DNA from: JAMHWD01 sp035911135
GTDB lineage: Bacteria; Pseudomonadota; Alphaproteobacteria; Micavibrionales; Micavibrionaceae
NCBI GenBank assembly: GCA_035911135.1
Contig: JAMHWD010000034.1
Coordinates: forward strand, 1-64,000
DNA: 64,000 nucleotides
Direction: 5' to 3'
Part shown: positions 42,994-51,793 of the stretch, piece after piece
How positions within the stretch are numbered: the first letter of the stretch is position 1
Layout: each line of letters begins with the position of its first letter
Notes under the pieces: model-generated
Seen by the model: the letters and a program-made list of their open reading frames with translations, nothing else
What the model was told of the DNA's origin: nothing
The model's database searches: none
Made by a program: the position numbers and the translations under genes

Positions 42994-44666
42994 CCAGCCT
43001 TACGCAAAGGCTTATACTTGATCCGGCGCGGCGTGTCCGCATCAATGCCCATACGCTTGTGGTAATCGGCCTCATAATCCTGATAATTGCCTTCAAACCA
43101 TGTCACCTGTGAATCGCCTTCAAAAGCAATGATATGGGTGCAGAGACGGTCGAGGAACCAGCGATCGTGCGAGATGATAACGGCGCAGCCGGGGAAGTTC
43201 TCGATGGCTTCTTCGAGAGCTGCCAATGTTTCCGTATCCAGATCGTTGGTCGGTTCGTCAAGCAGCAGAACATTCGATTCCTGACGCAGCATCTTGGCCA
43301 GGTGAACACGGTTACGCTGACCGCCGGAGAGATTGCCCACAAGCGCCTGCTGATCCCCTTTGCGGAAGTTAAACGCCGCCACATAGGCGCGCGAGGCCAT
43401 CTCGACCTTGCCGAGTTTGATAATATCCGTCCCACCGGAGATTTCCTCCCAGACGGATTTTTTGGCATCGAGCGAATCCCGGCTCTGATCCACATAACCC
43501 AGCTTCACCGTATCGCCAACCGTGAACGTCCCGCTATCGGGTTTTTCACCGCCCGTGATCATGCGGAACAAGGTGGTTTTACCCGCACCGTTCGGGCCGA
43601 TCACACCGACCACGCCGCCGGGCGGAAGTTTAAAGGAGAAATTCTCGATCAAAAGATGATCGCCAAAGCCCTTGGAGATATTTTTGGCCTCGATAACCAA
43701 ATCGCCAAGACGGGGCGGCGTTGGAATAACGATCTGCGCGGTGCGCTGGGTTGTCGCCTCGGACGCGGCCAGCAAGTCGTTATAGGCCGAAATACGCGCC
43801 TTGGATTTTGCACGGCGTGCGGCGGGCGACTGACCCATCCATTCCTGCTCGCGCTTAAGTGTCTTCTGGCGGGATTCTTCCTCGCGCTCTTCCTGCTCAA
43901 GACGCTTGCGCTTGGCTTCCAGATAGGCCGAATAATTGCCCTCATAAGGAATGGCGCGGCCGCGGTCGATCTCCAGAATCCAGCCCGTGACATTATCAAG
44001 GAAATAACGATCGTGCGTGACCATGATAACAGTGCCCGGATAATCGGCGAGGTGGCGCTGCAGCCAGGCCACGCTTTCGGCATCCAAGTGGTTGGTCGGT
44101 TCGTCAAGCAGCAGCATGTCAGGCTTTTCGAGCAGCAGACGGGCCAGCGCCACGCGGCGCTTCTCACCCCCCGATAGATTGGTAATTTTGGCATCGCCCG
44201 GCGGGCAGCGCAGCGCATCCATCGCGATTTCAATCGTGCGGTCCAGTTCCCAGCCGCCATTATTGTCGAGATAATCCTGCAAGGTGGCCATTTCATCCAT
44301 CAGCTTGTCGAAATCGGCATCGGGTTCGGCCATCTCAAGACCGATCTGGTTGAAGCGGTCAAGCTTGGTCTTGATCTCGCCAAGACCCATCATTACATTT
44401 TCCTGAACTGTCTTATTGGGATCGAGCTTCGGCTCCTGCTCGAGATAGCCGACTTTGGCGCCTTCGGCGGCCCAGGCCTCGCCCGTAAATTCCTTATCCA
44501 CGCCGCCCATGATCTTGAGCAATGTCGATTTACCCGCGCCGTTTGGGCCCAGAACACCGATTTTCGCACCGGGCAGGAAAGACAGCGTGACATTTTCCAA
44601 GATCTTCTTGTTGTCATAGGACTTGGAAAGTCCGTTCATCACATAGACATATTGATAGGAGGCCAT
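42990..44666 (-). CDS. ettA: Energy-dependent translational throttle protein EttA (ABC-F)
   Basis: Ribosome-bound ABC-F ATPase that gates the first elongation step according to energy state. The 558-residue protein has two ATPase domains with Walker A GPNGAGKSTLL and GPNGAGKTTLF, signatures LSGGEKRRVALARLLL and LSGGQRNRVHLAKML, Walker B LLLDEPTNHLD and LLLDEPTNDLD, an arm domain typical of EttA and the linker between domains. Ends inside the palindromic element. Confidence 0.96.
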   Translation of the reverse strand: MASYQYVYVMNGLSKSYDNKKILENVTLSFLPGAKIGVLGPNGAGKSTLLKIMGGVDKEFTGEAWAAEGAKVGYLEQEPKLDPNKTVQENVMMGLGEIKTKLDRFNQIGLEMAEPDADFDKLMDEMATLQDYLDNNGGWELDRTIEIAMDALRCPPGDAKITNLSGGEKRRVALARLLLEKPDMLLLDEPTNHLDAESVAWLQRHLADYPGTVIMVTHDRYFLDNVTGWILEIDRGRAIPYEGNYSAYLEAKRKRLEQEEREEESRQKTLKREQEWMGQSPAARRAKSKARISAYNDLLAASEATTQRTAQIVIPTPPRLGDLVIEAKNISKGFGDHLLIENFSFKLPPGGVVGVIGPNGAGKTTLFRMITGGEKPDSGTFTVGDTVKLGYVDQSRDSLDAKKSVWEEISGGTDIIKLGKVEMASRAYVAAFNFRKGDQQALVGNLSGGQRNRVHLAKMLRQESNVLLLDEPTNDLDTETLAALEEAIENFPGCAVIISHDRWFLDRLCTHIIAFEGDSQVTWFEGNYQDYEADYHKRMGIDADTPRRIKYKPLRKAG

Positions 44667-44714
44667 GGGCGTTTTAAATCCTTAAAGATATTCATTATTG
44701 TACCGGTACCGCCC

Positions 44715-44743
44715 GTCATATCAGGACTAAGGCCAATTTTCAA
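44715..44743 (-). promoter_or_regulatory. Candidate promoter of ettA
   Basis: On the minus strand TTGAAA (44743-44738), a 17-base spacer and TATGAC (44720-44715). The leader would be about 40 bases. Confidence 0.4.
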
Positions 44744-44791
44744 AGTTTTTTGTTGTCACAGCCGCCAATCCGGCCTTAAATCGCCCCAGCC

Positions 44792-45292
44792 ATGATGTTA
44801 TACAAAACCTATATCGCCATATCCAAGGCCCCCGGCGCGGGCGAGGGTCTGTTTGCCGCCGAGGCCATCCCGCAAGGTGCGCTGCTGGGCGTATGCGCCA
44901 TTGATTACGATATCTTGCAAAAATCCGAATATGACGCGCAACAGGCCAAAGGCGACAAAGCCGTTATCAAGGGCGCTTACAGGTTGGTGGGCGATTTATA
45001 TATGTGTTCGCATGATCCGGCGCGGGGCGATAATTACATCAATCATGCGGATGATCCCAATATTCTATATTACTGCGGCATGATGTTTGCCTTAAAATCC
45101 ATTGCAGCAGAAGAAGAACTGACCTGCGATTACCGCCTGTTTTTATCCGAAGACGATGCAACAGCTTTTGCCGATGCCCACAGCAGCGAAATCATCAAAG
45201 GTTACGATGCCACGAAAACACTGGCCGAAGGCGCGCGCAAAATCCTTGAGCTCTGCGCGGCCGGCCCGATCATCACGCGCAAAAAATCCTAA
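44792..45292 (+). CDS. SET-domain protein (putative protein lysine methyltransferase)
   Basis: A compact 166-residue protein that is nearly all SET domain: GAGEGLFAAEAIPQGALLG at the N-terminus, the cofactor-binding NYINHADDPNI and ELTCDYRLF with the catalytic tyrosine. SET proteins transfer methyl groups from S-adenosylmethionine to lysines; bacterial targets are mostly unknown. No pre- or post-SET zinc cysteines. The start is at 44792 (or the ATG at 44795). Confidence 0.82.
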   Translation: MMLYKTYIAISKAPGAGEGLFAAEAIPQGALLGVCAIDYDILQKSEYDAQQAKGDKAVIKGAYRLVGDLYMCSHDPARGDNYINHADDPNILYYCGMMFALKSIAAEEELTCDYRLFLSEDDATAFADAHSSEIIKGYDATKTLAEGARKILELCAAGPIITRKKS

Positions 45293-45303
45293 TCCGCAAA
45301 TCC

Positions 45304-46410
45304 TTAGGCCGCGACCTCACCCGGTACATACATCTCCAGCCGATCGATAATGGAAAGTATCTGCCCGATCTCGCGCTTGAGATTCAAGATCGTATCCGGG
45401 CTGGTGGCGGGGGTGTATAGATCGGCAGGTTCGAAATGGTTATGCTTGCTGGCGATCATGATCAGCATGGATTTATCAAACCATGATGATGCCATGCTCT
45501 CGCCGTTATATTCCTCATACATCGCCTTTAGATCTTCGATCATCAGCGGATCGACCAGATACCGCGCCTCGACCTGATCGTTGGTATAAACATCAAATAT
45601 TTTCTCGAATTCCGGATCGCCCATATTGGCGCGCTTAAGCCCCTTGGATTTATCCGTGAACCATTTAAAAAGCTTACCCTTGTCGCGTTCTAAAATTGTA
45701 TGGCCCAAGAACTTGCGATTGGGCACATCCAGCAATACGCACAAGCCCTGAAACACTGTTACTGTTTTGCGATTTTTACCTGACCCGCGCTGCTCGGTGA
45801 GATGAATTTCAGAAAAGCGAATTTTTGTGCCCTTATACGCGCCGGTAAAATAATCCTCAGCCTTATAGGCGTCATGAGAGGGGATAATCTTGAAGGGCTC
45901 AAGCTCTGCCATCGGGATCTTGCCATCAACAGTATAAGCCAGATCACCAAAAAGACGGGCAATACGCGGCAGCATGGTTTCCTTGTAGGCCCAGACATAT
46001 TCGCGCCTTGGCTGGGTCACCCACCAGTAAATGGCCCCCGCCAGAAAGAATGTCAGGCCTGCCGATCCGTCATCCGAGCTTTTCTGAAGCCAGAGCAGCC
46101 AATAATCAATATAGCCTGTCACGGGCAGGCATACGGCCACCATCGGCCATGCCATTTTCTTGCGGAGCTTGTACACGGATAATTTGGCAAGACGTATCTT
46201 CTCCAGCGCTGCTAGATAAGGCTGGCAGCGGGCCATAAAATCTGCATCGCCCATATCTTTCAGATCTTCGAGGCTCTCGCCTTCGGGCAGCTTCTCAGCC
46301 TCATCCACCCATTCATCAACCACCACAGGCTTGCGGGTTACAAAATAGCCCACGCCACGGTCAATAAATCCGCCAATCTTATCCAATTTTCCCGTTACAA
46401 ACCCGATCAT
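45304..46410 (-). CDS. DUF3137 family membrane protein
   Basis: A 368-residue protein with two membrane helices (about 108-125 and 132-155) and a large C-terminal cytoplasmic domain (FTGAYKGTKIRFSEIHL, TVFQGLCVLLDVPNRKFLGHTIL, HFEPADLYTP). It fits the DUF3137 family, whose function is unknown. Convergent with the SET gene (11 bases between stops) and divergent from tag. Confidence 0.75.
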   Translation of the reverse strand: MIGFVTGKLDKIGGFIDRGVGYFVTRKPVVVDEWVDEAEKLPEGESLEDLKDMGDADFMARCQPYLAALEKIRLAKLSVYKLRKKMAWPMVAVCLPVTGYIDYWLLWLQKSSDDGSAGLTFFLAGAIYWWVTQPRREYVWAYKETMLPRIARLFGDLAYTVDGKIPMAELEPFKIIPSHDAYKAEDYFTGAYKGTKIRFSEIHLTEQRGSGKNRKTVTVFQGLCVLLDVPNRKFLGHTILERDKGKLFKWFTDKSKGLKRANMGDPEFEKIFDVYTNDQVEARYLVDPLMIEDLKAMYEEYNGESMASSWFDKSMLIMIASKHNHFEPADLYTPATSPDTILNLKREIGQILSIIDRLEMYVPGEVAA

Positions 46411-46479
46411 GATTTTCTCCCCCGATCCTGCTATATTATTCTACGGTATATTAAAAATCGGGAAAAATGGAATTTACGA

Positions 46480-47091
46480 ATGCCGGAAAACCAAGGCCTT
46501 GTGACCGGAACTGACAATAAAACCCGCTGCTGGTGGTGCGGGCAAGACCCGCTTTATGTTGCCTATCATGATGATGAATGGGGGCGGCCTGTTACGGATG
46601 ATACGCGCCTTTTCGAAAAAATATGCCTTGAAGGCTTTCAGGCCGGGCTTAGCTGGATCACGATTTTAAGAAAGCGCGAGAATTTCCGCAAAGCCTTTCA
46701 TGGATTTGATCTTAAAAAAGTCGCCGCCATGACCGAAAAAGACATCGAAAAACTCCTGAAAAATGAAGGTATCATCCGCCACCGCGGCAAAATCGAAAGC
46801 ACCATCAACAACGCCGCCCGCGCCATCGAGATGAAAAAAGAATTCGGCAGTCTTTCCGGTTATTTCTGGAACTGGCAACCCAAGACGCATAAGCGCCCCG
46901 CGCAAAAGGGGGATATCATGGGTTCAACCGATATCTCCAAGGCCCTGTCCAAGGATTTAAAAAAGCGCGGATGGAGCTTTGTCGGCCCGACAACCGTTTA
47001 TGCTTTCATGCAGGCCATGGGCATGGTTGATGATCATATTACCGGATGCCACCGCGCGGCATCTTCAAGAAAAAAAGGAACAAAATCATGA
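46480..47091 (+). CDS. tag: DNA-3-methyladenine glycosylase I
   Basis: Removes 3-methyladenine from alkylated DNA. The 203-residue protein has the family start RCWWCGQDPLYVAYHDDEWG with zinc ligand C and H, GFQAGLSWITILRKRENFRKAF with the catalytic glutamate region, and FVGPTTVYAFMQAMGMVDDH then CHR at the end with the remaining zinc ligands. Its stop overlaps the next start (ATGA), linking it to the TerD-domain genes. Confidence 0.95.
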   Translation: MPENQGLVTGTDNKTRCWWCGQDPLYVAYHDDEWGRPVTDDTRLFEKICLEGFQAGLSWITILRKRENFRKAFHGFDLKKVAAMTEKDIEKLLKNEGIIRHRGKIESTINNAARAIEMKKEFGSLSGYFWNWQPKTHKRPAQKGDIMGSTDISKALSKDLKKRGWSFVGPTTVYAFMQAMGMVDDHITGCHRAASSRKKGTKS

Positions 47092-47825
47092 CAGAAAATA
47101 ATCTCTCGCAAAATTCGCTGGCCGAGGCCAATCGCGACCGGTCAAAATTTTCCGGCCATGGAAAATCACTGGGCGCGGCCGGATACAAAGAAGCCAGCGA
47201 TCATCCGGATAACTGTGAATTTCTCTCCGAACCCGGCGCAAGCATCGCTATCAGCCCCGGCAAGAATGGCATGGAATCCATCACAATCGGCGTGGCATGG
47301 GATAACATCAAAACCAAGGAAGCCGGATTTTTTGAAAAGATGTTTAAAAAAGTCCGCCAGATTGGCGTGGATCTGGATATTGGCGCGCTTTATGAATTAC
47401 AGGATGGCACACGCGGCGCCATTCAGGCATTCGGCGAGAAATTCGGCAATCTTGATGATGTGCCCTATATCGCATTATCCGGAGATGAGCGCACCGGCGA
47501 GTCGGATGGGCAGGATGAGTTGCTTTTGATCAAGGGCGAAAACTGGCAGCACATCAAGCGCATGCTAATCTATATTTATATCTATGACGGCGCACCGCGC
47601 TGGAGCGAGATCAAGCCCCAACTGGTCGTGGATGTGCCCGGGGAAAATGATTTTTATGTGACCTTGAAGGCCCATAATGACGCGCTGCAATTATGCGCCA
47701 TTGCCGGCCTTGAGAATGTCCGGGGCGGCATAAAACTGACCAATTACACCGAATATTTCCCCGGCCATAATGAAATGGACCGCGCCTTTGGTTATGGTCT
47801 GTCCTGGGAAGATGGCCGCAAATGA
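47088..47825 (+). CDS. TerD-domain protein (TerA-like)
   Basis: A 245-residue protein with a good ribosome site (AAGGA) and start overlapping tag. It keeps the TerD fold pattern: ITIGVAWD, VDLDIGALYELQDG, the acidic calcium-binding run SGDERTGESDGQDELL, and IKRMLIYIYIYDG. Compared with canonical TerD, the FxFYNN element is changed to PYIALS, which points to the TerA branch. Such proteins act in tellurite/chemical and phage stress, with calcium as cofactor. Confidence 0.82.
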   Translation: MTENNLSQNSLAEANRDRSKFSGHGKSLGAAGYKEASDHPDNCEFLSEPGASIAISPGKNGMESITIGVAWDNIKTKEAGFFEKMFKKVRQIGVDLDIGALYELQDGTRGAIQAFGEKFGNLDDVPYIALSGDERTGESDGQDELLLIKGENWQHIKRMLIYIYIYDGAPRWSEIKPQLVVDVPGENDFYVTLKAHNDALQLCAIAGLENVRGGIKLTNYTEYFPGHNEMDRAFGYGLSWEDGRK

Positions 47826-47889
47826 TGATTTTAAGACCAGATTAACTGGGTTATACTTACAATAATGGTAACGGCAGGAAAGATATAAA

Positions 47890-48546
47890 ATGAGCAGAAC
47901 CGGCGATATCCTTGATATGACCTATGAAGAAAAGGAAGTCATCATTGATGATGGCCTTGTCTTTATCGGCGATGATATCAATCTCTCTGAAAAGGATCCA
48001 ACCATGCACAAGCTGATTTTCGGCATGGGCTGGGATCAGAACGCCTTTGACGGCGAAGCGCTGGATGCCGATATGTCGCTTTTCCTGCTCGATAAAAACG
48101 ACCAGACCCGCATTGATGAGGATTTCATTTTCTACAACAACCTGATGGCACTGGATGGCGCGGTCAAGCATTACGGCGATTCACGCACCGGCGCGGGCGA
48201 TGGCGATGATGAAGTGATTGCGGTTGATCTTCATGGCATTCCTTTTGATGTGCTGCGTATCATGGTGGTGTTTTCAATTCATAACGGTCACGAAAAGGAC
48301 CAGTTCATGGGCGCTGTACGCAATGCCTATTTCCGGATTGTCAATCAGGCCAAAAATCATGAAGTCCTGCGCTTTAACATGCAAGATCATATGCAGGAGC
48401 ATCGCGACCTCAAAGCGACAGGTATCATAGTCGGGTACCTGGACCGGGAAGGACCCAAATGGCATTTCAAGCCCTTGGGTGAATTTGTCGAAGAAGGCCT
48501 GCCGCGCATCGCCAAGGACAAAGGCCTTGTGATCATTCAGCAATAA
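47890..48546 (+). CDS. terD: TerD family protein
   Basis: A 218-residue TerD protein: LIFGMGWDQN, ALDADMSLFLLDKNDQ, EDFIFYNNL, the calcium site GDSRTGAGDGDDEVIAVDL and VFSIHNGHEKDQFMGAVRNAYFRIVN. All canonical motifs are present. The C-terminal 50 residues are family-typical. It lies 64 bases after the TerA-like gene, and both follow tag. No terB, terC or terZ is visible. Confidence 0.9.
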   Translation: MSRTGDILDMTYEEKEVIIDDGLVFIGDDINLSEKDPTMHKLIFGMGWDQNAFDGEALDADMSLFLLDKNDQTRIDEDFIFYNNLMALDGAVKHYGDSRTGAGDGDDEVIAVDLHGIPFDVLRIMVVFSIHNGHEKDQFMGAVRNAYFRIVNQAKNHEVLRFNMQDHMQEHRDLKATGIIVGYLDREGPKWHFKPLGEFVEEGLPRIAKDKGLVIIQQ

Positions 48547-48559
48547 TCGAGGGTAGTTT

Positions 48560-49135
48560 TTACTTCTTCATGCCCATCAAAGCGCCGGGTTTAACCTTGG
48601 GCGATTTACGGCCCACGCGGCCTCGTCTGCCGCCGCCCCAATCATCCGGATCGCTGAGTTGGCTCTCGATCAATTGCTCGATATTGGGCAACTCCCCCAT
48701 CTGGATGGCCTCGATGGCGCTGCGGAAAAAATCGCATCCCTTCAAATCCCATTCATGGAATTTATTCTTGAAATCCTCGCCGCGCACAAACAGGGATATA
48801 CTCGACCATGTCCCATCGACCGATGGCAAAACACGCATGATCATGACCTGTTCCCGGCCATTAATAATCCTGATTTTGGGCGGTTTGGGCATGCCTTCAT
48901 CCTCGCCGCCATCCTGCGCCCCGGAATCCTCTTCCTCAGGCTCTTCTTCCGGGGGATTGTCGTAGAGAAACTGGATTTCCGTCTCCAGATCAGCCGCACC
49001 CGGCCCCATACGCACCTCGGCGCTGCAGGTAATGCCTTGATTTTCCTCATATAAAAACCAGGGCTGGGTTTCATACGGCGAGAGCACGCGGTCCACCCCT
49101 AATCTTTCCATCAATTTATCAAGTGCTATACGCAT
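48560..49135 (-). CDS. Hypothetical protein with acidic linker
   Basis: A 191-residue soluble protein; no family recognised. Two parts (about 1-70 and 90-150) are joined by a Pro/Glu/Asp-rich linker (about 71-88), followed by a basic tail (GGRRGRVGRKSPKVK). Convergent with terD, 13 bases apart. Start at the ATG 49135. Confidence 0.6.
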   Translation of the reverse strand: MRIALDKLMERLGVDRVLSPYETQPWFLYEENQGITCSAEVRMGPGAADLETEIQFLYDNPPEEEPEEEDSGAQDGGEDEGMPKPPKIRIINGREQVMIMRVLPSVDGTWSSISLFVRGEDFKNKFHEWDLKGCDFFRSAIEAIQMGELPNIEQLIESQLSDPDDWGGGRRGRVGRKSPKVKPGALMGMKK

Positions 49136-49285
49136 GGGCCGATATCGTTAATCAAACATTATGCCTTTGTTTTTCTATAGTAATCTTGCGAAAATGTTAA
49201 TGGTTTCTTGCCTAAAATATTTCATTGTACATTATTTTCCAACCCTAACGCCCGCTTTGGCTAGAACCCGGCAAAATTATATTTC

Positions 49286-50365
49286 ATGCCCAGAAACACA
49301 GCCACCCCCCTGCTTGCCATCCTGATCGTGATGATCGCCGTCATGTTATGGCCTGCCGCGCTCATGGCCCAAAGCCAGAGCTTTCAGGGCAAAGCCCGCG
49401 CGATTGATGGCACATCATTGCAGATCGGGGCTGAGAAGATATTTTTCTGGGGCGTCCGCGGCGTTGGCGGCGCCAGTGCCCAGCAACAAATCAATGCCCG
49501 GATTACGCTGGATGCCCTTACCCATGGGCAAGATGTTCGCTGTGAAAGCAAATTCATATCTGATAAAGGACAGCATCATGCCCAATGCATCAATGTCGAG
49601 GACAAGGATATGGGCCTTGCCATGGTGCAGGCCGGTTTTGCCACTGTTGACAGGGCTTCGGTGTTCGGCACGGTTTTCGAGCAGCCCTATATCACCGCCG
49701 AAACGCAGGCACGCGATACGCAATCAGGCATCTGGGCCGATAATCAGGGCAGCGGATATTATGCACAAATAATCGTCCTGCTGGCCGCCGCGACAGTTTT
49801 GATTGGCCTGATCGAAGTTTTGGCTATTTTGTATTTCGGGCGCGTCATGGCGGCCGGGTTTGAAAAACTGCGCCAGGAACAGGCTTATCATTCCGAACTC
49901 TTTGCCAAGGAGCAAAAATTAAAAGCCAAGGAAAGCAGCATTATTGCCTCCATGTTAGAGGCCGAGATAAAATCCAACCGCGCCCGCATCGAGGCCTTTG
50001 TGCTGGTTTATGATGAGATGCTCAAGGAAATCCGCGATGTCACCAAAAAACCCAAATACAAGATGTCAGGCGATATCGTCCAGCTGCAGCCCGGTTTGGA
50101 ACGCGCCATATTCGATACGCATACCGCCAAGATTGAAGCGTTAGGACCTCGCCTTTCCAGTGCGCTGGTGCATTTTTACGCGCGTATCAAAAGCAAGCCG
50201 GAATATACAAATCTTGAACCAGAGATGCCGCAGCACGAGGCAATCAAAACCGTCGAAGTTGTCATTAACAATGCCCGCAAACTGCAAGAAATTGCCGATG
50301 GCCTGTTGGTAGAATTTCGCAGGCAAAATGCCGATGGCCGCAAGAGCATGCCCGCGGATGAATAG
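49286..50365 (+). CDS. SNase-like domain plus membrane helix and coiled coil
   Basis: A 359-residue protein: a signal-like N-terminal helix (1-27), a staphylococcal-nuclease-like OB domain (about 30-148: GKARAIDGTSLQIG, IFFWGVRG, MVQAGFATVDRA, DTQSGIW), a membrane helix (about 158-182), then a long helical/coiled-coil region (about 185-350). The nuclease landmarks are altered: DGDT is DGTS and the DRYGR block is DKGQHH, so catalysis is doubtful. Topology puts the OB domain outside and the coiled coil inside the cytoplasm. Role unknown. Confidence 0.65.
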   Translation: MPRNTATPLLAILIVMIAVMLWPAALMAQSQSFQGKARAIDGTSLQIGAEKIFFWGVRGVGGASAQQQINARITLDALTHGQDVRCESKFISDKGQHHAQCINVEDKDMGLAMVQAGFATVDRASVFGTVFEQPYITAETQARDTQSGIWADNQGSGYYAQIIVLLAAATVLIGLIEVLAILYFGRVMAAGFEKLRQEQAYHSELFAKEQKLKAKESSIIASMLEAEIKSNRARIEAFVLVYDEMLKEIRDVTKKPKYKMSGDIVQLQPGLERAIFDTHTAKIEALGPRLSSALVHFYARIKSKPEYTNLEPEMPQHEAIKTVEVVINNARKLQEIADGLLVEFRRQNADGRKSMPADE

Positions 50366-50366
50366 C

Positions 50367-51737
50367 TCACCCTTCTGACCGGGCGCGCAATGTCTTCTTA
50401 TCCTTGAATTCAATCGTGATCGCCTCGCCGGGATTCAAGATATCCGGATCCTGCACCAATGTACCGTCCTGTCTTTGCACGACCGCAAAACCGCGATCAA
50501 GTATCCGGTGAAATGACAAGCTCTCCAGCACCCTTGCCAATGAACCCAGTTTTTCACGGCGCGGCGGAACAATTATTCCTGCGACCTGATCCAGACGCTG
50601 CGCGGCATTTTGCAATTTTATCCCGGCGCGTTCCATGATATTTCGCGGATGAGAAAGCCGACCGGAAATCTCCGCCAGCCGGATAGATTTTTGAGATAGA
50701 TAACGATCGAAAACACCTTCCAGCCTGTGCCCCAGCATATCAAGACGCTGCGCCGTCCCTTCCAGCAATCTTGCCGGATCGCCCAGCCGTGCTGATAAAT
50801 TCTCCAGCCGGATCTTACGATCATCGGTCAGACGGAAAATTGCGCCGCTGAGGCGCTGGGCATTTTCCTGCACACGGCCCAGCAGATCCATGCGCCGCGG
50901 CACAGCCATCTCCGCCGCGCCGGTGGGCGTTGGCGCACGCAGATCGGCCGCATAATCACACAATGTCGTATCGGTTTCATGGCCGACGGCGCTGATAATC
51001 GGGATGCGGCATGCGGCCACGGCGCGGACGACAGATTCCTCGTTAAAGGGCATAAGGTCTTCCAGCGACCCACCGCCGCGCGCCACGATCAGCAAATCAG
51101 GCCGCGGGATATCGCCCTGCCCATCCAGCGCGTTAAAACCGTTAATCGCCGCGGCGACCTGTTCGGCCGCGCCCGCGCCCTGCACCAGAACCGGCCAGAC
51201 AATAACACGGCGCGGAAAGCGGTCATTCAACCGGTGCAAGATATCGCGGATCACCGCGCCGGTGGGCGAGGTCACAACGCCGATCACCTGCGGCAGAAAA
51301 GGAATTGGCTTTTTGTGCGCCTCATCAAACAGGCCTTCCGCGGCGAGTTTTTTACGGCGATCTTCGAGCATCTTGAGCAAAGCGCCCTGCCCGGCCAGTT
51401 CCATGGATTCAATCACCAGCTGATAATTCGACCGCGCCGGATATGTCGTGATGCGCCCAGTGCAAATAACCTCAAGACCTTCTTCAGGCCTAATCCCCAG
51501 TTTTGCCATGGTGGCCTTCCAGCACACGGCATCTATCACGGCCTGATCATCTTTCAGACTGGAATACATATGCCCCGATGCCGCGACCGTCACACGCGAT
51601 AACTCGCCGCGCACACGCACACGGCCGTAAGTATCCTCCAGCGTGCGCTTGAGCGACCCCGCCAGCTCAGATACGGAAAATTCGGGCACATTGCCTCTGG
51701 GCGATTCTTCGCGCATATTATTTGTAAACAGCTCCAT
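50367..51737 (-). CDS. xseA: Exodeoxyribonuclease VII large subunit
   Basis: Catalytic subunit of exonuclease VII, which degrades single-stranded DNA with XseB. The 456-residue protein has an N-terminal OB fold (FSVSELAGSLKRTLEDTYGRVRVRGELS), the catalytic region GVVTSPTGAVIRDIL, RGGGSLEDLMPFNEE and SAVGHETDTTLCDYAADLRAPTPTGAAE, then a helical C-terminus. The start is uncertain among ATGs at 51752, 51737 and 51716. Divergent from putA. Confidence 0.95.
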   Translation of the reverse strand: MELFTNNMREESPRGNVPEFSVSELAGSLKRTLEDTYGRVRVRGELSRVTVAASGHMYSSLKDDQAVIDAVCWKATMAKLGIRPEEGLEVICTGRITTYPARSNYQLVIESMELAGQGALLKMLEDRRKKLAAEGLFDEAHKKPIPFLPQVIGVVTSPTGAVIRDILHRLNDRFPRRVIVWPVLVQGAGAAEQVAAAINGFNALDGQGDIPRPDLLIVARGGGSLEDLMPFNEESVVRAVAACRIPIISAVGHETDTTLCDYAADLRAPTPTGAAEMAVPRRMDLLGRVQENAQRLSGAIFRLTDDRKIRLENLSARLGDPARLLEGTAQRLDMLGHRLEGVFDRYLSQKSIRLAEISGRLSHPRNIMERAGIKLQNAAQRLDQVAGIIVPPRREKLGSLARVLESLSFHRILDRGFAVVQRQDGTLVQDPDILNPGEAITIEFKDKKTLRARSEG

Positions 51738-51793
51738 TATAAGGATGATCATAAAGCCTTATGAGCTAAAAACAAAAAGAAAGATGAACAGAG

